Below the pieces are notes generated by a model. The model saw only the letters and a list, made by a program, of their open reading frames with translations, had not been told where the DNA came from and did no database searches. The translations under genes were made by a program, and so were the position numbers. 5,473 nt of DNA from Deltaproteobacteria bacterium. Lineage in GTDB: Bacteria > Desulfobacterota > Desulfobacteria > Desulfobacterales > ETH-SRB1. The stretch spans positions 1 through 5,473 of the forward strand of contig JAFCZU010000234.1 in assembly GCA_019314185.1 (NCBI GenBank), given 5' to 3'. Numbering within the stretch: the stretch's first letter is position 1; every line of letters begins with the position of its first letter. Of the stretch, positions 1 to 5,473 are shown in pieces.

Positions 1-138
1 GGAGTTTTTTACATCAAAACGAAGCTGAACAGCCGTAGACACCTTATTGACATTCTGACCTCCAGGCCCCCCTGCTCTTATAAAACGAAGTTTAATTTCA
101 TTTTCGCTTATTTTAATAGCAGATGTGATGTGAATCAT
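1..138 (-). CDS. arfB: ArfB/YaeJ-like peptidyl-tRNA hydrolase (N-terminal part; gene runs off the left edge)
   Basis: Only the first 46 codons are in the window; the 3' end lies beyond base 1. The protein starts MIHITSAIKIS and carries the release-factor GGQ domain core: RAGGPGGQNVNKVSTAVQLR, with GGQ at residues 26-28. That is the same position as in E. coli ArfB, which supports the ATG at 138-136; an in-frame TAA lies just four codons upstream. GGQ-domain proteins hydrolyse the peptidyl-tRNA ester in the ribosomal A site. ArfB does so on ribosomes stalled on non-stop mRNA, acting in the cytosol without stop-codon recognition. The very short stretch before GGQ excludes full-length RF1 or RF2, whose GGQ lies around residue 230-250. 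The basic C-terminal tail that inserts into the mRNA channel, diagnostic of ArfB, would be outside the window, so another short GGQ protein cannot be fully excluded. No clear Shine-Dalgarno precedes the start. Confidence 0.85.
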   Translation of the reverse strand, partial: MIHITSAIKISENEIKLRFIRAGGPGGQNVNKVSTAVQLRFDVKNS

Positions 139-246
139 GCCGACAGTTTACATCATCTTTTATTTTTCTTCAAGAACAACAAGGCAAATCATTACTGGAG
201 TTTTTTCGGTAGCGATTGTTATTAAATTTAACTTACCTTTTTCTAT

Positions 247-277
247 ACAGATCAATTTCTTAACAAAGTTGATCTGT
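247..277. repeat. Inverted repeat upstream of arfB
   Basis: The arms CAGATCAA (248-255) and TTGATCTG (269-276) are perfect inverted copies. Pairing extends outward by one A-T and inward by one G-T and two A-T pairs, giving a stem of about 12 bp around a 7-nt loop. It sits about 110 bp upstream of the arfB start, and neither side has a run of T, so it does not look like an intrinsic terminator. It could be an operator, part of a transcript leader, or a remnant of a mobile or repeat element. The symmetry is directly visible; any function is unknown. Confidence 0.45.
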
Positions 278-323
278 TGCAAGGGAAAATGCTAATATAA
301 AAATATTAAAAACAAGTCTGTTC

Positions 324-575
324 ATGTCCGCGCTTGGCGGCGGAAGTATAAGCGCTTCACTACCGGGCATTTACCTTAAAGATATTGGAAAGAAAAAGTG
401 TGGCACATCTCCGGCTGAAGCATTTAAGAAAATATTTACTACGTTGCACGAAAAGATAACTTTTTCTGCTGTAACTGATATTCTGAATGCGTTTGGTTTG
501 AGCATGGAGTCAGTTAAGAGTACTGCTGAGAAAGGGGGTCGAGGACGCTACGAACACTGTTTTTTCAATTTGTGA
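324..575 (+). pseudogene. C-terminal remnant of an AsmA-like protein, 5'-truncated and frameshifted
   Basis: An 83-codon open frame beginning MSALGGGSISASLPGIYLKD. From memory of the family, the segment LPGIYLKDIGKK followed by TSPAEAFKKIF resembles the extreme C-terminus of AsmA/DUF748-type envelope proteins, which usually end with a LPDIHLKDIGK-like motif, a PAE-containing helix and a short amphipathic tail. Full-length members are several hundred residues with an N-terminal membrane anchor; none of that is present, and the frame closes at a TGA at 270-272. No ribosome binding site precedes the ATG. At the five-G run 534-538 removal of one G would restore a family-like ending (KGVEDATNTV) and move the stop to 592-594, which suggests a one-base insertion. 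It is the only plus-strand relic in a block of minus-strand genes. The homology call rests on recollected motif similarity, not a search. Confidence 0.5.
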
Positions 576-688
576 ATGGATAACATTCTGTTAGAAATCC
601 CAGCTAAGAAGCGAGGGGCACGAATTCTTGATGCGCAAGAGATCAGCGCAGGTCGAGTAAAAAAACGCTTAATTTAGTTGAAATACAT

Positions 689-1459
689 TTATAATGTTTT
701 GTCGGCTTGTTTTTTAAGAATGATCATCAAAATAATCGCAACGGGTGCTATTGTTAATCCGGTTATTTGGGCAACAGACAGGACGCCAAAAACAAGTTCT
801 CCCCTGAAATCGCCACGGAATATCTCTATAAAGGAGCGAGTAACAGAATAAAGCAAAATATACATACAGAAAATCTGCCCGCTAAATTTTTTGCGCGTGC
901 GGAAAAACCAGAGAAAGACAAATATGGATAGATTGCTTATGGCATGATAGAGCTGTGTTGGATGAAGCGGAATTCCTATCGGAGCAAGCGTGTCCGGGTT
1001 TGTAAATGTTACTGCCCATGGCAGGTTGCAGGCCTTTCCATAACAGCATCCGGCAGAAAAACAACCAAGCCTGCCTAAAAACTGGCCTGCGGCAAGTGAA
1101 AGGGCGGCTATATCGGTTGTTTTCCACAAAGGCATTTTTTTTATTTTCAGATAGATAATACCGACAATCAAAGCTGCGATAAAACCTCCGTAAAAAACAA
1201 GCCCCCCGTTCCATAATTTGAAAATTTCCAGTGGGTCTGAAAGATATATTTCTGGATTTGTAATAATATAAAACAGACGTGAGCCCAAAATGGCGGAAAC
1301 CATAGCATAAAATGAAAGATCCATTATCTTGTCAGGATCTTCGCCAACTCTTTTGGCTTCTCTTTGCGCGATTAAAATGCCCGCAAGAAAACCCATGGCC
1401 ACAAAAAAGCCATAAGTATGAAGAGTCAGTTTGCCGATTTTTAAAAGGATTGGATGCAT
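689..1459 (-). CDS. lgt: Prolipoprotein diacylglyceryl transferase (Lgt)
   Basis: Lgt moves diacylglycerol from phosphatidylglycerol onto the lipobox cysteine of prolipoproteins at the inner membrane, the first step of lipoprotein maturation. The 256-residue product has the usual length and several hydrophobic membrane segments. Visible family motifs are the early HTYGF (14-18), WNGGLVFYGG (83-92), the signature arginine in GRLG (129-132), HPTQLY (166-171) and the late RSFIEIFRGD (208-217). Two positions differ from E. coli Lgt: the essential His103 region reads FYGG rather than FHGG, and the GRxGNFxN signature is replaced by GRLGCFSAGCCYG with Cys133, 138, 139 and 144. From general knowledge this cysteine-rich form is a recognised variant in Desulfobacterota and other phyla, so activity is still expected. 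The ATG follows the lspA stop by 9 bp with no clear ribosome binding site, suggesting translational coupling in an operon. Confidence 0.95.
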   Translation of the reverse strand: MHPILLKIGKLTLHTYGFFVAMGFLAGILIAQREAKRVGEDPDKIMDLSFYAMVSAILGSRLFYIITNPEIYLSDPLEIFKLWNGGLVFYGGFIAALIVGIIYLKIKKMPLWKTTDIAALSLAAGQFLGRLGCFSAGCCYGKACNLPWAVTFTNPDTLAPIGIPLHPTQLYHAISNLSIFVFLWFFRTRKKFSGQIFCMYILLYSVTRSFIEIFRGDFRGELVFGVLSVAQITGLTIAPVAIILMIILKKQADKTL

Positions 1460-1468
1460 TTTTTTGTG

Positions 1469-1960
1469 TTATGAACTTGGCAATTTATTTAAAAGAATAT
1501 GATATATAAAAATTCCGATTCCTATGGTGATAGCGCTGTCTGCGATATTAAAAGCAGGCCAGTGATAATTCCCTATATAAAAGTCTAAAAAATCGACTAC
1601 CTTTCCAAAACGAAATCTATCAATCAGATTACCGATTGCTCCTCCCAAAATCATAGCAAAAGCTGTGGCAAGCAAAGGATGAGTTTTGGGCGTATTCTTA
1701 TAGAAAAAGAATATTAAACAAACAGCAAGAGATGAAACAACTATAAAAAACACATACCGCAGACTTGAGCTCTGGCTTGCCATGAACCCAAACGCGCCGC
1801 CGGCATTTTGAATATGGGTGATGCTGAAGAAACCTGGTATAACCGGTATAGAGTTATAAAGAGGCATTTTGCCTAATATTATCGCCTTTGATATCAGATC
1901 AAAAATTATAATTATACCGGCGATGCAAGCAAGTTTAATATATTTTGTTTTATCTGCCAC
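1469..1960 (-). CDS. lspA: Lipoprotein signal peptidase (LspA, signal peptidase II)
   Basis: LspA is an inner-membrane aspartyl protease that removes the signal peptide from diacylglyceryl-prolipoproteins, the step after Lgt. From the GTG chosen here the product is 163 residues, typical for the family. In this numbering the motifs are NAGGAFGF (52-59), GNLIDR (110-115), VVDFLDF (121-127) and FNIADS (137-142); the catalytic aspartate pair lies in the last two (likely Asp123 and Asp141). Four hydrophobic segments are visible. An in-frame ATG at 2065-2063 would give 198 residues, but the added 35 lack family character, begin inside a heptamer repeat array and correspond to degenerate intergenic DNA, so I prefer the GTG at 1960-1958, which is followed at once by the first membrane helix. 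Neither start has a good ribosome binding site. It lies between ileS and lgt, probably co-transcribed with both. Confidence 0.93.
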   Translation of the reverse strand: MADKTKYIKLACIAGIIIIFDLISKAIILGKMPLYNSIPVIPGFFSITHIQNAGGAFGFMASQSSSLRYVFFIVVSSLAVCLIFFFYKNTPKTHPLLATAFAMILGGAIGNLIDRFRFGKVVDFLDFYIGNYHWPAFNIADSAITIGIGIFIYHILLNKLPSS

Positions 1961-1973
1961 GTTGTTTAATAAA

Positions 1974-1987
1974 GGTTCAGGGTTCAA
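1974..1987. repeat. Two-unit heptamer repeat upstream of lspA
   Basis: GGTTCAG followed directly by GGTTCAA, two tandem 7-bp units differing at one base, lies just upstream of the preferred lspA GTG. On its own a two-copy repeat is weak evidence. It is listed because it shares the 7-bp period of the larger arrays at 2061-2102 and 5264-5291. Confidence 0.35.
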
Positions 1988-2060
1988 GGGTAATAAAGCG
2001 TCTAAAGCTATGGAGTTGCTCCGTTCTGTTTGTTTCCAAATTGAGGAGCGAAGCGACAAC

Positions 2061-2102
2061 AACATTCATCATTCGATGTTGGGCGTTCGATGTTCGACGT
2101 TC
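2061..2102. repeat. Heptanucleotide tandem array, six units, in the ileS-lspA gap
   Basis: Six contiguous 7-bp units start at 2061, 2068, 2075, 2082, 2089 and 2096 on the plus strand. The last five approximate a GAYGTTC consensus (for example GATGTTC at 2089 and GACGTTC at 2096) and the first two are more degenerate (AACATTC, ATCATTC). On the minus strand the units read GAACGTC, GAACATC and so on. The array sits between the ileS stop and lspA, and the longer ATG alternative for lspA begins within it. Similar GAACRTC-type short repeats are, as far as I recall, dispersed between genes in Desulfobacterales genomes. They resemble in form the short tandem heptamers described in filamentous cyanobacteria. 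Confidence 0.65.
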
Positions 2103-2131
2103 ATTCCTTCAGAGGTTTAATCTTCAATTTC

Positions 2132-4933
2132 TCAGTTTTCAATTCCTTTTATATTTTCTTCACACCGTTTGCAGATAGTAGGATGTTCTGAACTTGTTCC
2201 CACAGAAGGATCATGTACCCAGCACCGTTCACACTTTTCACCGGTTGCCTGTTCAATCAAAATCCACAATCCCTCGATATCGTTACTTTCATATGCGCCT
2301 GCAAGGGTTTCTTCTTTGATAATAAATGCTTGTGAAACAATAAAAATTGATTTTAAGTCTTCTGAATAGGGATGAAGGGCATTATACAGATCTTCATTTG
2401 CCGAAATTGTAACAGAAGCGTCAAGTGGATGTCCTATAAGTTTTGCGTTTCTTGCTTGTTCCAGTGCTCTTGTTACCTCGCCGCGCACTTTAAGCAGGAG
2501 TTCCCATTTTTGGGCCAGTTCTTCATCCTTTAATTCCTTATTTACAACCGGCAGTGATGTCATATGAATGCTTGCTTCTTTGTCTTTTTGTTCCGGCATA
2601 TATGCCCAGATTTCTTCTGCTGTAAAGGAGAGAATAGGGGCCATAATCTTTGAAACAGTATCAAGCATAATATGCATGACTGTCTGAGCGCTTCTTCTTT
2701 CCGCAGATTCCGGCGGCGATGTATAAAGCCTGTCTTTGAGAATATCAAGATAAAAGGCGGATAGATCGAGGGTGCAGTAATTATAAAGAGCATGATAGAT
2801 AGTATGAAACTCAAATTGATGATATGCCCTGGTGGTTTTTTCGATTAATTTTTGCAATTTGTGCAGGGCAAATTTATCTATATCCGGCATTGATTCATAT
2901 AAAACAGAGTCTTTCCCCGGGTTAAAATCATAAAGATTGCTGAGCATAAATTTGCAGGTATTCCTGATTTTTTTGTACGCGTCACTTAATTGTTTTAAAA
3001 TACTGTCTGAAATACGTATGTCATCTTTGTAATCGGATGCAGAGACCCAGAGACGGAGAATTTCCGCTCCATGCTGGTTAATAATTTTTTTTGGGGCAAT
3101 AACATTTCCAATAGACTTGGACATTTTTTTCCCTTTTGCATCCACTACAAATCCATGAGTTAAAACAGATTTGTATGGAGCCTTGCCCCTTGTGCCTACT
3201 GCCGTCAAAAGTGAACTGTGAAACCAGCCTCTATGTTGATCACTCCCTTCGAGATAAAGATCGGCAGGCCATTTTAAATCAGAACGTTGTTCAAGGACTG
3301 CGGCATGGCTTACTCCTGAATCAAACCATACATCAAGTATATCTGTTTCTTTCACAAACGCTTTGTTTCCGCACTTTTCGCACACGGCATCATGCGGCAG
3401 AAGCTCCTTTGTATCTTTTGTAAACCAGATATCTGCGCCGTGTTCTTTAAACAGCGCATACACATGATCGATTATTTCCTGATTAATATATATTTCTCCA
3501 CATTTATCACAAAAGAATATCGCAATGGGAACGCCCCATGCCCGCTGTCTTGAGACACACCAGTCCGGCCGGTTTTCAATCATGCCATAGATTCTGTCTC
3601 TTCCCCATCGTGGTATCCAGTTTACCTGATCGATTTCATCAAGAGCTTTTTTTCGCAAGCCTGTTTTATCCATTGGAATAAACCACTGGGGCGTGGCACG
3701 GAAGATTACAGGCTTCTTGCAGCGCCAGCAATGGGGATAAGAATGGGATATTGTTTCTTCTCTGACGAGAGCGCCTGTTTCCTGCAGTTTTGTAATAATC
3801 TCTTTGTTGGCTTTAAAAACAAACTGGCCTTTAAAAAATTCAACATCATTTGTAAAACAGCCGTTGGCATTCACAGGTGAATAGGTGTCTAATCCATATA
3901 AAAGTCCTGCCTCATAATCTTCCTGCCCATGCCCAGGCGCTGTGTGAACGCAGCCTGTACCGGCTTCCAATGTTACATGAGAACCAAGGATAATGAGAGA
4001 ATCCCTCTCATAAAGAGGATGACGGCATCGTTTGTTTTCAAGAGATTTTGCCTCGATTTCGGTCAGGATAGAAAAATCTGAAATGCCAAAATTGTTCATG
4101 CAGCTTTCAACAAGATCTCTCGCAAGAATAAAGACTTCGCCATTTCCCACGTCAACAGCAGCATAAATAAAATCAGGGTGAAGCGCTACCGCAAGGTTTG
4201 TCGGGATAGTCCAGGGAGTAGTTGTCCATATTACAACAGAAACTTTTTTGTCTGCCAAAGCTGGCGCTTCATGACTGAGATTATCTTTTAAGAGGAATTT
4301 TACATAAATTGAAGGCGAAGGTTCATCTTTATATTCAATTTCCGCTTCGGCAAGAGCTGTTTTGCAGCTACAACACCAGTATATCGGTTTTTTGCTTCTG
4401 AAAAGGCTTCCCCCGAGCGCAAATTTTCCACACTCACGAGCGATTACAGCTTCATACTCATAGTCCATCGTCAGATAGGGATTGTCCCATTCGCCCATGA
4501 CTCCAAGCCGTTTAAATTCCTCGCGTTGAATATCAATATATTTATTTGCATATGATCGGCACAGCTTGCGAAAATCGTTATGGGAAATTTCCTTTTTCTT
4601 TGATCCAAGTTCTTTATCAACATTATGTTCAATGGGGAGTCCGTGGCAATCCCATCCAGGCACATATACTGCGTTAAAGCCGGACATTTGCTTTGAACGA
4701 ACAATTATATCCTTTAATATCTTATTTAAGGCTGTGCCCATATGAATATTTCCATTTGCATATGGAGGGCCGTCATGCAAAATAAAATGTTCGCGATCTT
4801 TGGAATTATCTCTGATCGTTTTGTACAAACGGTTTTGTTCCCAGGCTTTTAGCTGTTCAGGTTCACGTTTGACCAAACTTGCTTTCATGGGAAATTTGGT
4901 AAACGGCAGGTTAAGTGTTTTTTTGTAATCCAT
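2132..4933 (-). CDS. ileS: Isoleucine--tRNA ligase (IleRS)
   Basis: A class I aminoacyl-tRNA synthetase that activates isoleucine with ATP and charges tRNA-Ile in the cytosol, with a CP1 domain that deacylates Val-tRNA-Ile. The 933-residue product is full length. Motifs in order (numbered from the chosen start): HIGH-type HMGT at 64-67, [10 protein letters not shown] at 93-102, the editing-site WTTTPW at 236-241 and [12 protein letters not shown] at 326-337 followed by the conserved Asp339, [10 protein letters not shown] at 458-467, KMSKS at 603-607, the anticodon-binding helical region, and a C-terminal zinc site with cysteines 901, 904, 921 and 924. A second CxxC pair (475/478 and 518/521) lies before the catalytic domain resumes. 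An upstream in-frame ATG would add nine residues, but the ATG at 4933-4931 has a GGAGG four bases before it and gives the family-typical start [10 protein letters not shown]. It is the bacterial, type-1-like form with the zinc finger. It leads the ileS-lspA-lgt cluster. Confidence 0.98.
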   Translation of the reverse strand: MDYKKTLNLPFTKFPMKASLVKREPEQLKAWEQNRLYKTIRDNSKDREHFILHDGPPYANGNIHMGTALNKILKDIIVRSKQMSGFNAVYVPGWDCHGLPIEHNVDKELGSKKKEISHNDFRKLCRSYANKYIDIQREEFKRLGVMGEWDNPYLTMDYEYEAVIARECGKFALGGSLFRSKKPIYWCCSCKTALAEAEIEYKDEPSPSIYVKFLLKDNLSHEAPALADKKVSVVIWTTTPWTIPTNLAVALHPDFIYAAVDVGNGEVFILARDLVESCMNNFGISDFSILTEIEAKSLENKRCRHPLYERDSLIILGSHVTLEAGTGCVHTAPGHGQEDYEAGLLYGLDTYSPVNANGCFTNDVEFFKGQFVFKANKEIITKLQETGALVREETISHSYPHCWRCKKPVIFRATPQWFIPMDKTGLRKKALDEIDQVNWIPRWGRDRIYGMIENRPDWCVSRQRAWGVPIAIFFCDKCGEIYINQEIIDHVYALFKEHGADIWFTKDTKELLPHDAVCEKCGNKAFVKETDILDVWFDSGVSHAAVLEQRSDLKWPADLYLEGSDQHRGWFHSSLLTAVGTRGKAPYKSVLTHGFVVDAKGKKMSKSIGNVIAPKKIINQHGAEILRLWVSASDYKDDIRISDSILKQLSDAYKKIRNTCKFMLSNLYDFNPGKDSVLYESMPDIDKFALHKLQKLIEKTTRAYHQFEFHTIYHALYNYCTLDLSAFYLDILKDRLYTSPPESAERRSAQTVMHIMLDTVSKIMAPILSFTAEEIWAYMPEQKDKEASIHMTSLPVVNKELKDEELAQKWELLLKVRGEVTRALEQARNAKLIGHPLDASVTISANEDLYNALHPYSEDLKSIFIVSQAFIIKEETLAGAYESNDIEGLWILIEQATGEKCERCWVHDPSVGTSSEHPTICKRCEENIKGIEN

Positions 4934-4937
4934 ATAG

Positions 4938-4942
4938 CCTCC
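4938..4942 (-). promoter_or_regulatory. Ribosome binding site of ileS (decides the start)
   Basis: GGAGG on the minus strand, four bases (CTAT) before the ATG at 4933-4931. The nine-residue-longer alternative ATG at 4960-4958 has no such motif, so this site fixes the start. The spacing is slightly short. Confidence 0.75.
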
Positions 4943-4982
4943 AACGCTGGATTTTATCAATTTTTAAAAAGTAATAATTTTG

Positions 4983-5005
4983 TTTTAAGAGCATATGACT
5001 TAAAA
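4983..5005. repeat. Inverted repeat in the ileS leader
   Basis: TTTTAAG (4983-4989) and CTTAAAA (4999-5005) are perfect 7-bp inverted arms around a 9-bp centre that contains CATATG. It lies between the candidate promoter and the ribosome binding site, so it would be in the 5' untranslated leader of ileS. The arms are AT-rich and would form only a weak RNA hairpin; a protein operator is equally possible. I see no T-box-like specifier or antiterminator structure here. Confidence 0.35.
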
Positions 5006-5017
5006 TATAACCTATAA

Positions 5018-5046
5018 AAACTACTTATAATGCATTTATATGTCAA
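5018..5046 (-). promoter_or_regulatory. Candidate sigma-70 promoter for ileS-lspA-lgt
   Basis: On the minus strand a perfect -35 TTGACA (5046-5041) is followed after 17 bases by TAGTTT (5023-5018), a weak -10 that matches consensus at T, A and the final T. An alternative -10-like TATAAG lies closer than optimal. Transcription would begin near 5011, giving a leader of about 78 nt. It is the only consensus-like -35 I found in the ileS upstream region, but the stretch is very AT-rich and chance matches are likely. Confidence 0.45.
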
Positions 5047-5168
5047 GCAAATAGAATGAATCTAATAAAGAGCCTGTTTGAGGAGAAGGGTATTAAGAAC
5101 AATGCAATCTTGTGAGTTAGAAAGAATTTTGAGAAAAGGGAGAAAAACTGAAAAGGAAAAAAATAAAT

Positions 5169-5210
5169 TAAGGCCAGGTCTCTTTGGTATTACATCAGGG
5201 CCTGACCTTA
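5169..5210 (-). terminator. REP-like hairpin, possible intrinsic terminator of the upstream Fe-S protein gene
   Basis: Arms 5169-5178 (TAAGGCCAGG) and 5201-5210 (CCTGACCTTA) pair over ten positions. The one plus-strand mismatch (C5174/A5205) becomes G-U in minus-strand RNA, so the stem is continuous in that transcript. Further pairing toward the 22-nt loop is patchy. On the minus strand the stem is followed, after about five bases, by a U-rich run (5163-5151, interrupted by two C), so it could end transcription of the Fe-S protein gene at 5300-5473 before ileS begins. The GGTCAGGCC-type arms also resemble the REP elements associated with Y1 (RAYT) transposases; no transposase is in the window. 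Confidence 0.45.
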
Positions 5211-5234
5211 TAATGTTTATTATTGCCTAAAATG

Positions 5235-5280
5235 AGCGATTAACCATTAGTTTTTTCAAAAGAGCTAACGGCTAATCGCT
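5235..5280. repeat. Long imperfect hairpin downstream of the CCG-domain gene
   Basis: Bases 5235-5255 fold back on 5260-5280 around a 4-nt loop. On the plus strand the pairing has two A/C mismatches (5243/5272 and 5246/5269) and two T/G pairs. On the minus-strand RNA the two mismatches become U-G pairs, so the outer 16 positions (5235-5250 with 5265-5280) pair without interruption, while the inner two T/G sites become A/C mismatches. It begins 20 bp after the stop codon of the Fe-S protein gene and could protect its mRNA 3' end or help termination, though no U tract follows directly. Confidence 0.55.
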
Positions 5281-5291
5281 AACAGCTAATC
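5264..5291. repeat. Heptanucleotide tandem array, four units
   Basis: Four contiguous 7-bp units of GCTAAYN start at 5264, 5271, 5278 and 5285 (GCTAACG, GCTAATC, GCTAACA, GCTAATC). The first two and part of the third form the right arm of the long hairpin. The sequence is unrelated to the array near lspA but has the same 7-bp period. Function is unknown. Confidence 0.6.
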
Positions 5292-5299
5292 GTTTAATG

Positions 5300-5473
5300 T
5301 TATGGCTGCAAATCTTCCGGTATTTCCATTGCTTCCATAAGAAGCTCACTAAAGAACTTGACATGCATCCCGAGCTTATATCCGGCAACAATATCTTCAA
5401 CACCGCTGTGACAGTTGTGGCAAGGTGTTACAATTGTATGAGCTCCGGTTCTTTTAAAATTCTCCGACTGTAT
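5300..5473 (-). CDS. C-terminal end of a CCG-domain (heterodisulfide-reductase-like) Fe-S protein
   Basis: The last 57 codons and the stop are present; the 5' part lies beyond the right edge. The visible tail has TPCHNCHSGVEDI, then GYKLGMHVKFFSELLMEAME and a short acidic end, LQP. This resembles the end of cysteine-rich CCG domains (CxnCCGxnCxxC), in which the last CxxC helps bind a non-cubane [4Fe-4S] cluster. Such domains occur in HdrB/HdrD, DsrK, HmcF, TmcB and related subunits that pass electrons between quinone or cytochrome modules and thiol/disulfide or sulfite-reduction chemistry in anaerobes. The CCG triplet itself is not in the window, so the family call is moderate and the specific subunit cannot be decided. 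It runs in the same direction as ileS but is separated by 366 bp of repeat DNA with a probable terminator, so it is probably a separate transcription unit. Confidence 0.6.
   Translation of the reverse strand: MQSENFKRTGAHTIVTPCHNCHSGVEDIVAGYKLGMHVKFFSELLMEAMEIPEDLQP

Noticed and set aside
576..677. A 33-codon plus-strand open frame (MDNILLEIPAKKRGARILDA start) directly after the relic's TGA
   Set aside because: It has no ribosome binding site, lies in decayed intergenic DNA and matches no family I recognise. It could be the tail of another broken gene, but there is not enough to support a call.
882..1214. A 110-codon minus-strand open frame inside lgt
   Set aside because: It is a shadow frame overlapping the well-supported lgt coding sequence, and its translation shows no family features.
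1869..2178. Overlapping plus-strand open frames across the lspA 5' region and the heptamer array
   Set aside because: They overlap lspA and the end of ileS on the opposite strand, and their composition reflects repeat DNA rather than protein.
4934..5100. T-box riboswitch upstream of ileS
   Set aside because: The leader from the candidate start is only about 78 nt, with no T-box consensus and no terminator/antiterminator pair. T-boxes on ileS are also mainly a trait of Gram-positive bacteria.
5102..5230. A 42-codon plus-strand open frame starting MQSCELERIL
   Set aside because: Its second half is simply the translation of the hairpin at 5169-5210 and the rest is lysine-rich low-complexity sequence. 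The purine-rich stretch upstream is too far from the ATG to be a good ribosome binding site. It resembles no family I know.
5408..5422. CHNCH in the Fe-S protein tail as a c-type heme site (CxxCH)
   Set aside because: The single motif is near the C-terminus in a context (TPCHNC followed by a helical YKLGMHVKF segment) that fits the last CxxC of a CCG iron-sulfur domain better than a cytochrome. No export signal can be seen in the fragment.

Overview
The window reads as a piece of chromosome from a low-to-moderate GC member of the Desulfobacterota (the former Deltaproteobacteria), probably of the Desulfobacterales sulfate-reducer type. This is inferred from the ileS-lspA-lgt cluster, the cysteine-rich Lgt variant, a CCG-domain iron-sulfur protein of the heterodisulfide-reductase type, and the style of the intergenic repeats. 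No single marker proves it.

Layout. All intact genes lie on the minus strand, so they are described from right to left. At 5473-5300 is the C-terminal end of a CCG-domain Fe-S protein. A repeat-rich, gene-free stretch follows (5299-4934): a heptamer array and long hairpin (5235-5291), a second REP-like or terminator-like hairpin (5169-5210), a candidate promoter (5046-5018), a leader inverted repeat (5005-4983) and a GGAGG ribosome binding site. Then comes ileS (4933-2132), a 171-bp gap carrying a six-unit heptamer array and degenerate repeat DNA, lspA (1960-1469, GTG start preferred over a 35-residue longer ATG start), and lgt (1459-689), only 9 bp after lspA. At the left edge the first 46 codons of an ArfB/YaeJ-like ribosome-rescue hydrolase are present (138-1).

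The only credible plus-strand coding relic is at 324-575. It is the C-terminal tail of an AsmA-like protein, missing its 5' part and apparently frameshifted at a run of five G. It is an island of decayed DNA between two housekeeping loci.

Function. Lgt and LspA are consecutive steps of bacterial lipoprotein maturation in the inner membrane: Lgt adds diacylglycerol to the lipobox cysteine, then LspA removes the signal peptide. IleRS charges tRNA-Ile. The order ileS-lspA is a widely conserved proteobacterial arrangement, and here lgt is added at the end, so a single transcript from the promoter upstream of ileS is plausible.

I see no CRISPR array, tRNA, rRNA or intact mobile element, and no convincing new multi-gene system. 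The most unusual content is the non-coding DNA: unrelated heptanucleotide tandem repeats in two different intergenic regions, and two imperfect hairpins whose mismatches become G-U pairs on the minus-strand RNA.
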